Source of the DNA: JALYUA01 sp038229875
GTDB lineage: Bacteria > Acidobacteriota > Thermoanaerobaculia > UBA5066 > Gp7-AA6
Assembly (NCBI GenBank): GCA_038229875.1
Contig: JBBROA010000001.1
Span: 1 to 64,000, forward strand
Direction of reading: 5' to 3'
DNA: 64,000 bases
This document shows, one piece after another, positions 57,213 through 64,000 of this stretch (position 1 is its first letter; every line of letters starts with the position of its first letter). The notes beneath the pieces were generated by a model. It was not told the origin of the DNA. It saw nothing but the letters and a program-made list of their open reading frames with translations, and made no database searches. The translations under genes and the position numbers were made by a program.

Positions 57213-58397
57213 ATGCCCATCGAAACGGTCTTGAACGCGCGTGTGCCGGTGAAGATCTGGACCGACCGGGTCGAGCCGCAGGCCATGGCGCAGCTGAAGA
57301 ACACGGCCTCTCTGCCGTTCGTCTTCCGGCATGTGGCGGCGATGCCCGACGTCCACCTCGGTAAGGGCGCGACCGTCGGGAGCGTGATCGCGACGAGGGG
57401 AGCGATCTGCCCGGCGGCCGTCGGCGTCGACATCGGTTGCGGGATGGCGGCACGGAAGACATCGTTTCCAGCGGAGCGCTTGAACGCCGCGGCTCTCAAG
57501 AACCTGCGCGCCTCGATCGAGCGCGAGATTCCCGTCGGCCGCGAGAGCCGCCGGCAGCCTTTCGAAGATGCCTCGCAGTGGATGGCCGCCCGCGGACGCC
57601 CGCATGCCGGCACGGGGCCGCTCGCCGACCGCGCACTCCACCAGCTGGGGACTCTCGGCGGCGGAAATCACTTCATCGAGATCTGCGTCGACGCGGACGA
57701 CGGAAAGATCTGGGTGCTGCTCCATTCGGGGAGCCGCAACATCGGGAAAACCGTCGCGGAGACCCACATCGGGCGCGCCAAAGGAGCGATGAAGCGGCTC
57801 TCGCAAAGCCTTCCCGATCCGGACCTCGCGTACTTTCTTTCGGGCACGCGGGAGTTCGTTGAATATCGCGAGGACCTCGACTGGTGCCAGGACTACGCGC
57901 GCCAGAATCGCGACATCATGATGGACAGGGTCCTGCGGCAGCTCGCCTTCGCGCTCGGCCTCGAAGGGGACGTTTCGCATCTCGGCATCACGCTCTCCGT
58001 CAACTGCCACCACAACTACGTCGCCGACGAGGTGCATTTCGGCGAGGCGGTCCTCGTGACGCGCAAGGGGGCGATCCGCGCGGGAGAGGGAGAGCTTGGG
58101 ATCATCCCCGGCTCGATGGGATCGAGCTCCTTTGTCGTGCGAGGCCTGGGGAACCGTGAATCGTTCGAGAGCGCGCCGCACGGGGCCGGGCGAGCGATGT
58201 CGCGCAGCGAGGCGAAGCGGCGGTTCTCGCGCGAGGACGTGGAATCCGAGACGGCGGGCGTCGAATGCCGGAAGGACGCGGGAGTGATCGACGAGATCCC
58301 CTCCTCGTACAAGCCGATCGAAGAAGTGATCGCAAAATCATCCGATCTGGTCGAGGTCGTGGCACGATTGAAGCAAGTCGTGTGCGTCAAGGGTTGA
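57213..58397 (+). CDS. rtcB: tRNA-splicing/RNA repair ligase RtcB
   Basis: A 394-residue GTP- and Mn-dependent ligase that joins 2',3'-cyclic-phosphate and 5'-hydroxyl RNA ends. Family marks are MPDVHLGKGATVGSVIAT, VGVDIGCGMAA (metal-binding Asp and Cys), LHQLGTLGGGNHFIEI, LHSGSRNIG, TLSVNCHHNY and GSMGSSSFVVRG; the guanylylated histidine is in HGAGRAMSR (about residue 323). No archease or rtcA gene adjoins. The ATG at 57213 lies directly after a heptanucleotide repeat, with no Shine-Dalgarno sequence. An in-frame extension from 57048 would translate the repeat as LNAQRST copies. Confidence 0.96.
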   Translation: MPIETVLNARVPVKIWTDRVEPQAMAQLKNTASLPFVFRHVAAMPDVHLGKGATVGSVIATRGAICPAAVGVDIGCGMAARKTSFPAERLNAAALKNLRASIEREIPVGRESRRQPFEDASQWMAARGRPHAGTGPLADRALHQLGTLGGGNHFIEICVDADDGKIWVLLHSGSRNIGKTVAETHIGRAKGAMKRLSQSLPDPDLAYFLSGTREFVEYREDLDWCQDYARQNRDIMMDRVLRQLAFALGLEGDVSHLGITLSVNCHHNYVADEVHFGEAVLVTRKGAIRAGEGELGIIPGSMGSSSFVVRGLGNRESFESAPHGAGRAMSRSEAKRRFSREDVESETAGVECRKDAGVIDEIPSSYKPIEEVIAKSSDLVEVVARLKQVVCVKG

Positions 58398-58416
58398 GAG
58401 GAGGACAGGAGGACGA

Positions 58417-58656
58417 ATGGTGAGAACGACGACTGAGCGCCCGAAAAGGAATGCCGCGAGGGCGGCCGCCGGTGTTTCTTCCGACGCCGTCTCCTTTCAT
58501 TCGCCGGACCGCTATACGCGCTCCGGCCATACGGTGGGCGACATCTGCTTCGAATGCGAGTGCCGGATTTTCGAGATCGGCGGCCCGGAAGGGCTCCTGC
58601 TGGCGTGGTGCGAATGCGGGTATCCGGATGACCACGGAGAAATGGAAATCGTCTAA
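58417..58656 (+). CDS. Small cysteine-containing hypothetical protein
   Basis: A 79-residue protein of unknown function, 19 bp after rtcB and likely in its operon. The ATG at 58417 has AGGAGG 4 nt upstream, a strong site. The first 40 residues are basic and polar. The second half has five cysteines in the pattern C-x2-C-x-C, then C-x-C (ICFECECRIF and AWCECGYP) followed by acidic residues, consistent with a small zinc- or iron-binding unit. I do not recognise a family. Confidence 0.7.
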   Translation: MVRTTTERPKRNAARAAAGVSSDAVSFHSPDRYTRSGHTVGDICFECECRIFEIGGPEGLLLAWCECGYPDDHGEMEIV

Positions 58657-58745
58657 ATCCTCGCCTACGTCGCCTCCGCTCTCTCGGCGAGCGAGACCTC
58701 TCTCGGGACAAGTTCAGCCATCAGCCTGACGGAAGCGCAGCTCCT

Positions 58746-58769
58746 CCTCTCCCCGAGCCTGCGGAGAGG
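58746..58769. terminator. CCTCTCC/GGAGAGG hairpin
   Basis: Arms 58746-58752 and 58763-58769 with a 10-nt loop lie 90 bp past the small cysteine protein gene. It is similar to the hairpin after nagB. No T-run is present. Confidence 0.4.
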
Positions 58770-58813
58770 GAGGTAACGTCGCGTCAGTCATCAGTCGGTT
58801 ACACTGTTTCAAC

Positions 58814-59248
58814 ATGCGTTCGGCGCGCAAGGCGCGGTTCGAAGAACCCCTGGCGGATCCGGCGCAGCCTTCTCTTTTTCCGGAGCTTCCGCCCGCCACG
58901 CGGATCCAACCGGCGATCCGGATGACCGAATCGAACGTCGCGCGCACCGTGCCTCCCGGGATCGCGGGGGTTTATTTCCTGAAGTCCGTCGCCCAGGGGG
59001 GCCGTATCGCCGAGCGCGTCGGCCGGGATGACCTGGATCTCCGGCAGCGCCTTTTGCAGCACGCGCGGGAAGGCGGCGAGAACGTGCTGTTTGGCTGGAT
59101 ACGGGCCGAGGATTCCAACGACGCGTACCGCCTCGAGTGCTATCTCTGGCACGCGCAGGGCGGCGCCTGGGCGAGCATCGCGGGAGACGCTCACCCTGAG
59201 GCCGCGGAACGCATTCCGTTTCTCGGGTGCCCCGACTGCGAGGAGTGA
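58814..59248 (+). CDS. Hypothetical protein with degenerate GIY-YIG-like domain
   Basis: A 144-residue protein. Residues 47-125 fit a GIY-YIG nuclease fold: PPGIAGVYFLKS in place of the GIY strand, IAERVGRDDLDLRQRLLQH in place of YVGRS-x-DL-x-x-RL-x-x-H, and DSNDAYRLECYLWHAQGG with the metal-binding glutamate position. The first tyrosine of YIG is replaced by arginine (ERVG), so activity is doubtful. The end contains GCPDCEE. The similarity was judged by eye and is tentative. It stands alone with no DNA-repair or mobile genes near. Confidence 0.55.
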   Translation: MRSARKARFEEPLADPAQPSLFPELPPATRIQPAIRMTESNVARTVPPGIAGVYFLKSVAQGGRIAERVGRDDLDLRQRLLQHAREGGENVLFGWIRAEDSNDAYRLECYLWHAQGGAWASIAGDAHPEAAERIPFLGCPDCEE

Positions 59249-59657
59249 CGGCAGCCCCGGGCGCGAGCGCCTGGCGTGCCGACCCCAACGCGGGCGGGCG
59301 GTTCTCCTCCCGGGAGGAAGCTCGCGCCTCTTTCCCGCTCCTCACCCGCCGGGGCGCTCCCGTGGTACAGCGGGCGGAGGATCGGGCGGATCCCGAGGTC
59401 ACGCACCGCGTGTCGTGGCCGCTGCGGCGCATCTTGTCGAACCAGGCGTCCACGACCCGGTTGATCGTGCACTCGATACCATCCCGGAGCTCGGGGTCGG
59501 CTGACGGGGCTCCGCACCAGGGGCGGTCTGACTCATTGGGCGCCGCCGGCGCTCCCGCCGAGGGAAAGAGGAAGCTCTCGCGGCAATGACTGCGATGCAG
59601 CCCGAGCGTCAACCGGTTTCCCGGCATCGATCTCGCTACCCCCCCGGCCGGGGGTAC
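59249..59657. other. Region without a recognised gene
   Basis: GC-rich sequence of about 400 bp between the GIY-YIG-like gene and a small hydrophilic frame. Open frames exist on both strands but show Arg/Pro/Ser-rich, non-protein-like composition. I see no repeat, RNA gene or promoter that I can support. Confidence 0.5.
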
Positions 59658-59912
59658 ATGGACACAAAATCAGGAAAAGGGATCGATCGCCGACATCTGC
59701 AGGGGAACCTGAAGGATCCGACCGGGCTCGACCGGCGCACGACCGACAGTGAGACCGGAAATGATCAGCAGATGCCAAACGGCGCGGAGGGGCGGGAGGG
59801 CGGCGCGGCGGGCACTTTCACCCGCGGGTCTCTGGAAGGCGAGGAGGCGGCGCGTCCCGGAGGCGAGCAGGACCCCGAAGAGGTCCGGAACCGGCGGGAC
59901 GGGAAGAGCTGA
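59658..59912 (+). CDS. Possible small hydrophilic protein
   Basis: An 84-residue frame beginning MDTKSGKGIDRRHLQGN and rich in Asp, Glu, Arg, Gly and Thr, without hydrophobic stretches, as in small stress-related disordered proteins. The composition looks more protein-like than that of nearby frames (LKDPTGLDRRTTDSETGND). An upstream ATG at 59586 would add a basic lead. No family is recognised and the ribosome-binding site is weak, so this call is uncertain. Confidence 0.45.
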   Translation: MDTKSGKGIDRRHLQGNLKDPTGLDRRTTDSETGNDQQMPNGAEGREGGAAGTFTRGSLEGEEAARPGGEQDPEEVRNRRDGKS

Positions 59913-60025
59913 GCACCAGCCGGAGGCGGGGATTAGGCGCTGAGACTCGGAAGTTAGGGTGAGCGCCCGCCAACGATGTCTACGGCGGAGCCGGGAACCG
60001 GCGCCGTTTGCCGTTCGCGGGAGCC

Positions 60026-61510
60026 TTAGACCCCGGCGGGGGCGGTCTCCGGCGCTTCGCGCGGTCGAGCGGGCGCCGGCAGCGGATTCAAACCGAGCTC
60101 CTGGTCCTTCTTAGGCAGGATCTCGTCTTTCCAGCAGAGCTCCGGCCGTCCCCGGACGAGCCGGTCGGCGATTTCGGCCCCCATCTGGACCGAGTGGTCC
60201 ATGTTTCCGATCTCGTATTTCCACGCCCCGAACCGCCCGCGCGAATAGATGTCACGCGACTCGAGCCAGGGCTGGATGACGGAAAGAGCGTCGTCGCGCT
60301 CGATCGTGGGAATCGGGTAGGTGTACTCACGTGTGATGAGGTGGGTGTCGACAACGTCGTTGCGATCCGCCGGTGAGAGAAGCTTCGTGTTCACGAATCC
60401 CTGCAGCACTTCGTCGACCACCGTTTCGAGGTTCACCGGCTTGTACGGCGAGCGCGAGACCTCGGCGAGCAGAGAGTATTGCCGCGACGCGTCGGGCACG
60501 ACCTCGGGGGAGTAGTTCGAGAGGTAGGTCGCCCGGTAGAACGGGCAGTTTTCCTCCGGGAAATACATCCAGCATTTCGTCGTCGGCGACGGCTGGTTGA
60601 CCCCGACTCCGATAATCGCACTTCCCGAGTGGTGCAGCAGCGAAGTGGCCTCGAGGATCTGGGACGGCGCATCCGACATCGACTGCACCAGCCGGTCGAG
60701 CGGCATCGTGGAGATGAGCTCGTCGTATTCCTCGTCCGAGCCGTCCTGGAGGAGAACGCGCTTCTTCCGCGCATCGACGCCGGTCACCTGTACGCCGTAC
60801 CGGATCCGGTCTTCCAGCGTCTCGGCGACGCGCAGGAAGAGCCCGCCCGTTCCTCCGTGCCGCGGATATTTGAAGGTGTTGTTGGGCCCCCAGGAGACGT
60901 CCGCGCGGTTCATGACGACGTTGCCGATCATCCGCTCGAGATCGACCACCGGAACGCGCTCGCCGATCCAGTGCGTGCCGAGCATTTTCGGGGGGTGCGC
61001 CCAGACCTTGAAGTTGTACGGCATCATGAAGTACTCGGCGATGCCCTCGCCGAAGACGCCGTGGATGAGCTCCTCGAACGTCCGGTATGAAGGCTTTTCC
61101 TGCCCGGATCGGAGCTGCGCCTTCTGGGCGGCGATCACTCCGAGGACGCACTTCAACACGGCTTCCGGCGGAAGGTCCTTGATGTTGTTCTGGAACGGGT
61201 AAGGGAGAAAGCGGTCCATCATCCAGACCCAGGCCTCGCGCTGGAGCTCCTGGTATTCGTCGCCGAGCATCCTGTCGAAGAGCTCGTCGAAGTAGCGGAA
61301 GTGCGAGAAGAGAACGTGTCCGCCGATGTCGTAGATGAAGCCGTTCGCGCTCGTCTCGCTCGACGCCAGGCCTCCCGCGCTTTCCCGCCCCTCGAGAACC
61401 ACGAAATCCTGATGGCCGAGCTCCTTCAATCGGTAGGCGGCCCCGAGCCCGGTGGGCCCGGCGCCCAGGATCACGATCTTTTTCGACGAACGGTTTTCGG
61501 TGTGATGCAC
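60026..61510 (-). CDS. FAD-dependent UDP-galactopyranose mutase-like protein
   Basis: A 494-residue flavoprotein. The dinucleotide-binding motif IVILGAGPTGLGAAYRL is at residues 12-28, followed by VVLEGRESAGGLASS and the NGFIYDIGGHVLFSH segment. The architecture (PYPFQNNI, a long C-terminal half with RFGAWKYEIGNMDHSVQMG as FAD-closing motif) fits the eukaryotic-type UDP-galactopyranose mutases and related protoporphyrinogen-oxidase-like amine oxidases. If correct, it converts UDP-galactopyranose to UDP-galactofuranose for surface glycans, and the glycosyltransferase in the galactose operon could use the product. It begins with GTG and is alone on its strand. Confidence 0.78.
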   Translation of the reverse strand: MHHTENRSSKKIVILGAGPTGLGAAYRLKELGHQDFVVLEGRESAGGLASSETSANGFIYDIGGHVLFSHFRYFDELFDRMLGDEYQELQREAWVWMMDRFLPYPFQNNIKDLPPEAVLKCVLGVIAAQKAQLRSGQEKPSYRTFEELIHGVFGEGIAEYFMMPYNFKVWAHPPKMLGTHWIGERVPVVDLERMIGNVVMNRADVSWGPNNTFKYPRHGGTGGLFLRVAETLEDRIRYGVQVTGVDARKKRVLLQDGSDEEYDELISTMPLDRLVQSMSDAPSQILEATSLLHHSGSAIIGVGVNQPSPTTKCWMYFPEENCPFYRATYLSNYSPEVVPDASRQYSLLAEVSRSPYKPVNLETVVDEVLQGFVNTKLLSPADRNDVVDTHLITREYTYPIPTIERDDALSVIQPWLESRDIYSRGRFGAWKYEIGNMDHSVQMGAEIADRLVRGRPELCWKDEILPKKDQELGLNPLPAPARPREAPETAPAGV

Positions 61511-61961
61511 AATTCTTCCTCTGAGGGTTCTACCCGTTGGACTTCAGTATCCTCTGGAGAGCGGCGAAGCGAAAGCGACGGGCGCGAAAGAGCAAGTTCC
61601 GGGCCGGTCGCCGGAGAAACGGGCGCCTTCAGTGCCTCTTGCGCGGTCGAGCTCGGGACCGGACTCCGGAGGAATCGACTTACGGTCGAACGGCAACCGG
61701 CCGGGACGCGACGGCCTCCGGGATGAAAACTTCCGCTCGACGTAGGTGCAGCGACATTCGAGGCCTCCGGACTGTCCTGGACTCGCCAACGGAAAAGCAA
61801 CATCGGTAGGTTCGGTGACACGAGCTGGCGCCGGACCGGACCCGCTCTCTCCGCGTCTGATCGGCGAGTTCGTGATGGGGGGTTCACCGTGCGTGATCCG
61901 CGTCCCCGGCCATCCCACCGGAACGGCCGTCACGGAATCGGGAGGCTTTGCTGGAGCCGCG
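61511..61961. other. Gene-free region upstream of the mutase-like gene
   Basis: About 450 bp between the start of the flavoprotein gene and the end of the metallothionein-like gene. Frames here are short or of unnatural composition. It must contain the flavoprotein promoter on the minus strand, but I cannot point to clear boxes. Confidence 0.5.
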
Positions 61962-62114
61962 TCAGGCGGCGGCGCAGTCCGGGTGCCCGCAGACGCACAT
62001 CGGCTCCAGCCTCCCGGACATCTCCATCTCGGCGCAACGGTCGCTGCAGAACTTCTTGTTCCCGCGTTCGATGCGGGTTTCTTCGCAGCGGCAGCCCTGA
62101 TGTTCACATTTCAT
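61962..62114 (-). CDS. Small metallothionein-like cysteine-rich protein
   Basis: A 50-residue protein starting MKCEHQGCRCEETRIERG, with eight cysteines at 3, 8, 10, 23, 27, 40, 42 and 47 and two histidines (5 and 44). The spacing C-x4-C-x-C, C-x3-C and C-x-C-x4-C is like that of bacterial metallothioneins of the BmtA/SmtA group, which bind zinc or cadmium. GGGAGGAT lies 4 nt before the ATG, a strong ribosome-binding site. It is encoded 56 bp downstream of a small membrane-protein gene. A metal-buffering role is inferred from the cysteine pattern. Confidence 0.8.
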   Translation of the reverse strand: MKCEHQGCRCEETRIERGNKKFCSDRCAEMEMSGRLEPMCVCGHPDCAAA

Positions 62115-62170
62115 GGGGATCCTCCCGGGGGACTTCTACAGCAACAAGAGTGCCGGGCGCCGGCATTTCC

Positions 62171-62380
62171 TCAGAGCCCCGCGGCGCGGCAGAGGTCGAG
62201 GTAGTTCGGCGGTGGCTCCCCCGTCCAGGGAGACCGGCCCGTTCGGGAGGCGTCGTCCATCCGGCGGAGTACAGCCGTCAGCGACCGCCGCCCGCGCGAG
62301 AGCAGAAGGATCGTGGCCAGCATCAGGATCAGGCCGGCGCCGGCGCCGAGTCCCTGAGCGAATCGGGAAGCCTCTCTCAT
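62171..62380 (-). CDS. Small single-pass membrane protein
   Basis: A 69-residue protein with one hydrophobic segment (GLGAGAGLILMLATILLLS, about residues 10-28) followed by a basic tail. ATG at 62380 has GGAGG 4 nt upstream, preferred to ATG at 62401. No known family; it lies upstream of the metallothionein-like gene and may be co-transcribed with it. Confidence 0.55.
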   Translation of the reverse strand: MREASRFAQGLGAGAGLILMLATILLLSRGRRSLTAVLRRMDDASRTGRSPWTGEPPPNYLDLCRAAGL

Positions 62381-62683
62381 CGCCCCTCCGCTGGATTTCA
62401 CGCTATTCAGACAGAAAACGAGTTTGTTCTGATATGGCGGCGCTCATGTTCAGGGTTGTATCGCTCGCTCCCTGTTGATTCCGCCTTGGGTCGTTGCACC
62501 GGCGTCGCAGCCAGATGCAAAGCGCGTACCTGCGTAGGAAACGGAGAAGTGAAGAAGTGGCGCGCTCACCGCGAGCGGACCTGCGTTCTTTCGAGATGGT
62601 GAGCCGGAGGCGACGTTCGGAATGGCTCTTGCTCTTTGAAGCGCGGGGCGCTTCTGCCCCCGTTTCCAAAATCGGGAGCCATC

Positions 62684-62980
62684 ATGAGAGACGAACTGGA
62701 CGATCTGACTCCGCGCGAAGAGAGCGCGGGAAGTCTCGAGGCGGGGCTGTTCGCGAGCGAGGAGAGCTTCTCCCTCCGGCGTCAGCCCAACACGAAGGAC
62801 GACGAGGGCTCGAGCGGCGGCACGAACGAGATCTCGGATTCCGGGACGGACGAAAGCGAAGAGAAAGACGTCGACGAAGAGGACGAGGACGAGGACGAGC
62901 TGGTGGAAGTCGGGGAAGACGAAGACGAAGACGAAGACGACGATGACGACGACGATGACGACGAAGAGGAGGAGGAATAG
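62684..62980 (+). CDS. Acidic protein with poly-Asp/Glu tail
   Basis: A 98-residue, extremely acidic protein. The first 45 residues are mixed polar (MRDELDDLTPREESAGSLEAG); from residue 55 on almost every residue is Glu or Asp, ending in runs of nine Asp and five Glu. GGGAG precedes the ATG. Such tails can bind calcium, act as DNA mimics or chaperone basic proteins, but none is shown. Its TAG stop overlaps the next GTG by one base, so it is the first gene of an operon with an SRPBCC protein and a zinc dehydrogenase. Confidence 0.65.
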   Translation: MRDELDDLTPREESAGSLEAGLFASEESFSLRRQPNTKDDEGSSGGTNEISDSGTDESEEKDVDEEDEDEDELVEVGEDEDEDEDDDDDDDDDEEEEE

Positions 62981-63801
62981 TGTCCCCTCTTCCCTCCAGT
63001 CTCCGGCGGCCGATCCAGGCGGCCGTTCTGAAAATCGCGCGTCCGGTCAACGTCTCGTCGAGTGAGCGCTGGATCTCCGGGATCGCGGGGACCGCGCTCG
63101 CGGTCTACGGAATCTCCCGCCGGCGGTTCTGGGGAGGCGCGGTCGCTCTGATCGGAGCCGGTCTTGCCCAGCGCGGGGCGACAGGCCACTGCGACATCTA
63201 CGCCGCCCTGGGAATCGACCGGGCCGACAGACGGTCGACGCTGGTCGAAAAATCCATCACGGTGAATCGTCCGGCCGGCGAGCTTTACCGGTTCTGGCGG
63301 AACCTCGAGAACCTCTCCCAGGTCTTCGAGCACGTGGTCGCGGTGACCGAGATCGACGCCCGCCGGTCGCGCTGGACGGCGCAGGCCCCCGCGGGCGCGA
63401 CGGTCGCGTGGGAAGCCGAGATTCTGGCCGACCGCGAGGGTGAGGTCCTGGCATGGCGGACGCTCGGCGACTCCGACGTTCTCCATCGGGGCTCCGTTCG
63501 CTTCCGCCCGGCCGGCGAAGGCCGCGGCACCGTGGTGTCGGTCTCGCTTGAGTACGAGCCGCCCGCGGGGAAAGCGGGAGTGGCGATTGCGAAGCTGTTC
63601 GGCGAAGAGCCGGAGCGGCAGATCGCCGACGACCTCCGCCGTTTCAAGCAGATCTGCGAGGCGGGGGAGGTCCCCACAACCGAAGGTCAGCCTTCCGGAA
63701 GAGAAAGCGCCAGCGGGAGGAGCCGGTCGGGGCGGAAGGAACCCGCGTCGAAGCCTTTCCGGCCCCTCCAGGCGCAGTCCGGAACCGGGAGGCCGTCATG
63801 A
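62980..63801 (+). CDS. SRPBCC family protein with N-terminal membrane segment
   Basis: A 273-residue protein, starting at GTG within the upstream stop. Residues 28-65 form a short membrane domain ([41 protein letters not shown]2892-like). Residues 85-235 are a START/SRPBCC hydrophobic-pocket fold ([64 protein letters not shown]), commonly annotated cyclase/dehydrase. Its tail is basic and Ser/Arg-rich. Similar proteins sit with zinc alcohol dehydrogenases in many stress-related clusters, as here, where the next start overlaps by 4 bp (ATGA). Ligand unknown. Confidence 0.85.
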   Translation: MSPLPSSLRRPIQAAVLKIARPVNVSSSERWISGIAGTALAVYGISRRRFWGGAVALIGAGLAQRGATGHCDIYAALGIDRADRRSTLVEKSITVNRPAGELYRFWRNLENLSQVFEHVVAVTEIDARRSRWTAQAPAGATVAWEAEILADREGEVLAWRTLGDSDVLHRGSVRFRPAGEGRGTVVSVSLEYEPPAGKAGVAIAKLFGEEPERQIADDLRRFKQICEAGEVPTTEGQPSGRESASGRSRSGRKEPASKPFRPLQAQSGTGRPS

Positions 63802-64000
63802 AGGCGCTCTGCTGGTACGGCCGCAAGGACGTGCGCGTGGAGAACGTGCCCGACCCGGAGATCCTGGCGCCCCGTGACGCCATCGTGAAGATCACCTCGA
63901 CCGCGATCTGCGGGTCGGACCTTCATCTGTACGACGGGTTCATTCCGACGATGCGGCGCGGCGACATTCTCGGACACGAGTTCATGGGAGAGGTCGTCGA
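63798..64000 (+). CDS. Zinc-dependent alcohol dehydrogenase, partial (C-terminus off window)
   Basis: The first 67 residues of a medium-chain dehydrogenase. The catalytic zinc region is visible: [17 protein letters not shown] with the first cysteine, and [13 protein letters not shown] with the GHE motif. The form [22 protein letters not shown] and [10 protein letters not shown] resemble glutathione-dependent formaldehyde-dehydrogenase-like members often found with SRPBCC genes. The start overlaps the previous stop (ATGA). The structural zinc region and NAD domain are beyond the end. Confidence 0.88.
   Translation, partial: MKALCWYGRKDVRVENVPDPEILAPRDAIVKITSTAICGSDLHLYDGFIPTMRRGDILGHEFMGEVV

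Noticed and set aside
59227..59589. 120-residue plus-strand frame after the GIY-YIG-like gene
   Set aside because: It overlaps the real gene's end, is Arg/Ser/Ala-rich, has no ribosome-binding site and matches nothing known.

Overview
The window is a GC-rich, densely coded piece of a bacterial chromosome. Several traits point to Acidobacteriota, perhaps the Thermoanaerobaculia/Holophagae side: a large TonB-dependent receptor with an N-terminal carboxypeptidase-regulatory domain, many exported metallopeptidases (M28, M20 and M49 types), exported beta-propeller proteins with a shared C-terminal module, and Gram-negative outer-membrane features. This placement is inferred from gene content; no rRNA, tRNA or CRISPR array was seen.

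Layout. 1-7154 (minus strand): a partial ArsB/SLC13-type permease, an orphan substrate-binding lipoprotein, an exported PIG-L deacetylase, a basic histone-H1-like protein and an M49-like lipoprotein. 7195-9544: egtB-egtD for ergothioneine. 9676-16346: an M28 peptidase, a secreted protein with the shared C-terminal module, a second M28 gene broken by an in-frame amber codon just before its zinc site, an outer-membrane barrel and a Tat-exported LD-carboxypeptidase. 16527-21115: the TonB receptor, divergent from a YtrA-type GntR regulator (near-leaderless, with an operator-like palindrome) that overlaps a slipin gene. 21368-23010: amtB-glnK.

23087-28991 is a tightly overlapping operon: a NagZ-like lipoprotein, a sodium:solute symporter, and an exported beta-lactamase-fold/NamZ fusion. 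It fits a larger amino-sugar and peptidoglycan salvage theme that recurs in the window: LD-carboxypeptidase (15273), AmpG permease (34491), BadF-type sugar kinase (37473), ChbG-like deacetylase (38445), NagB (39218) and MurQ (45749). Together these could carry MurNAc and GlcNAc to fructose-6-phosphate; only a NagA deacetylase is missing.

29173-37406 holds ridA, speA, csbD-mscS, an M20 hydrolase, ampG and an aroH-tyrA pair. 40157-45515 is a minus-strand Leloir operon (GH2 glycosidase, galT, galK, glycosyltransferase). A degenerate protein kinase lies upstream of murQ and is divergent from a 14-blade-repeat secreted protein. 50944-56456 holds a class V aminotransferase, an NtrC-type regulator with an M28 peptidase, and a DUF2911 protein. 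56607-64000 holds an EVE-domain protein, rtcB behind a heptanucleotide tandem repeat, small hypotheticals, a UDP-galactopyranose-mutase-like flavoprotein, a metallothionein-like mini-gene, and the start of an acidic protein/SRPBCC/zinc alcohol dehydrogenase operon that runs off the end.

Sequence architecture beyond genes includes intrinsic terminators on the minus strand, a 43-nt repeat present in two convergent intergenic gaps, three heptanucleotide tandem repeats, and several operator-like palindromes.
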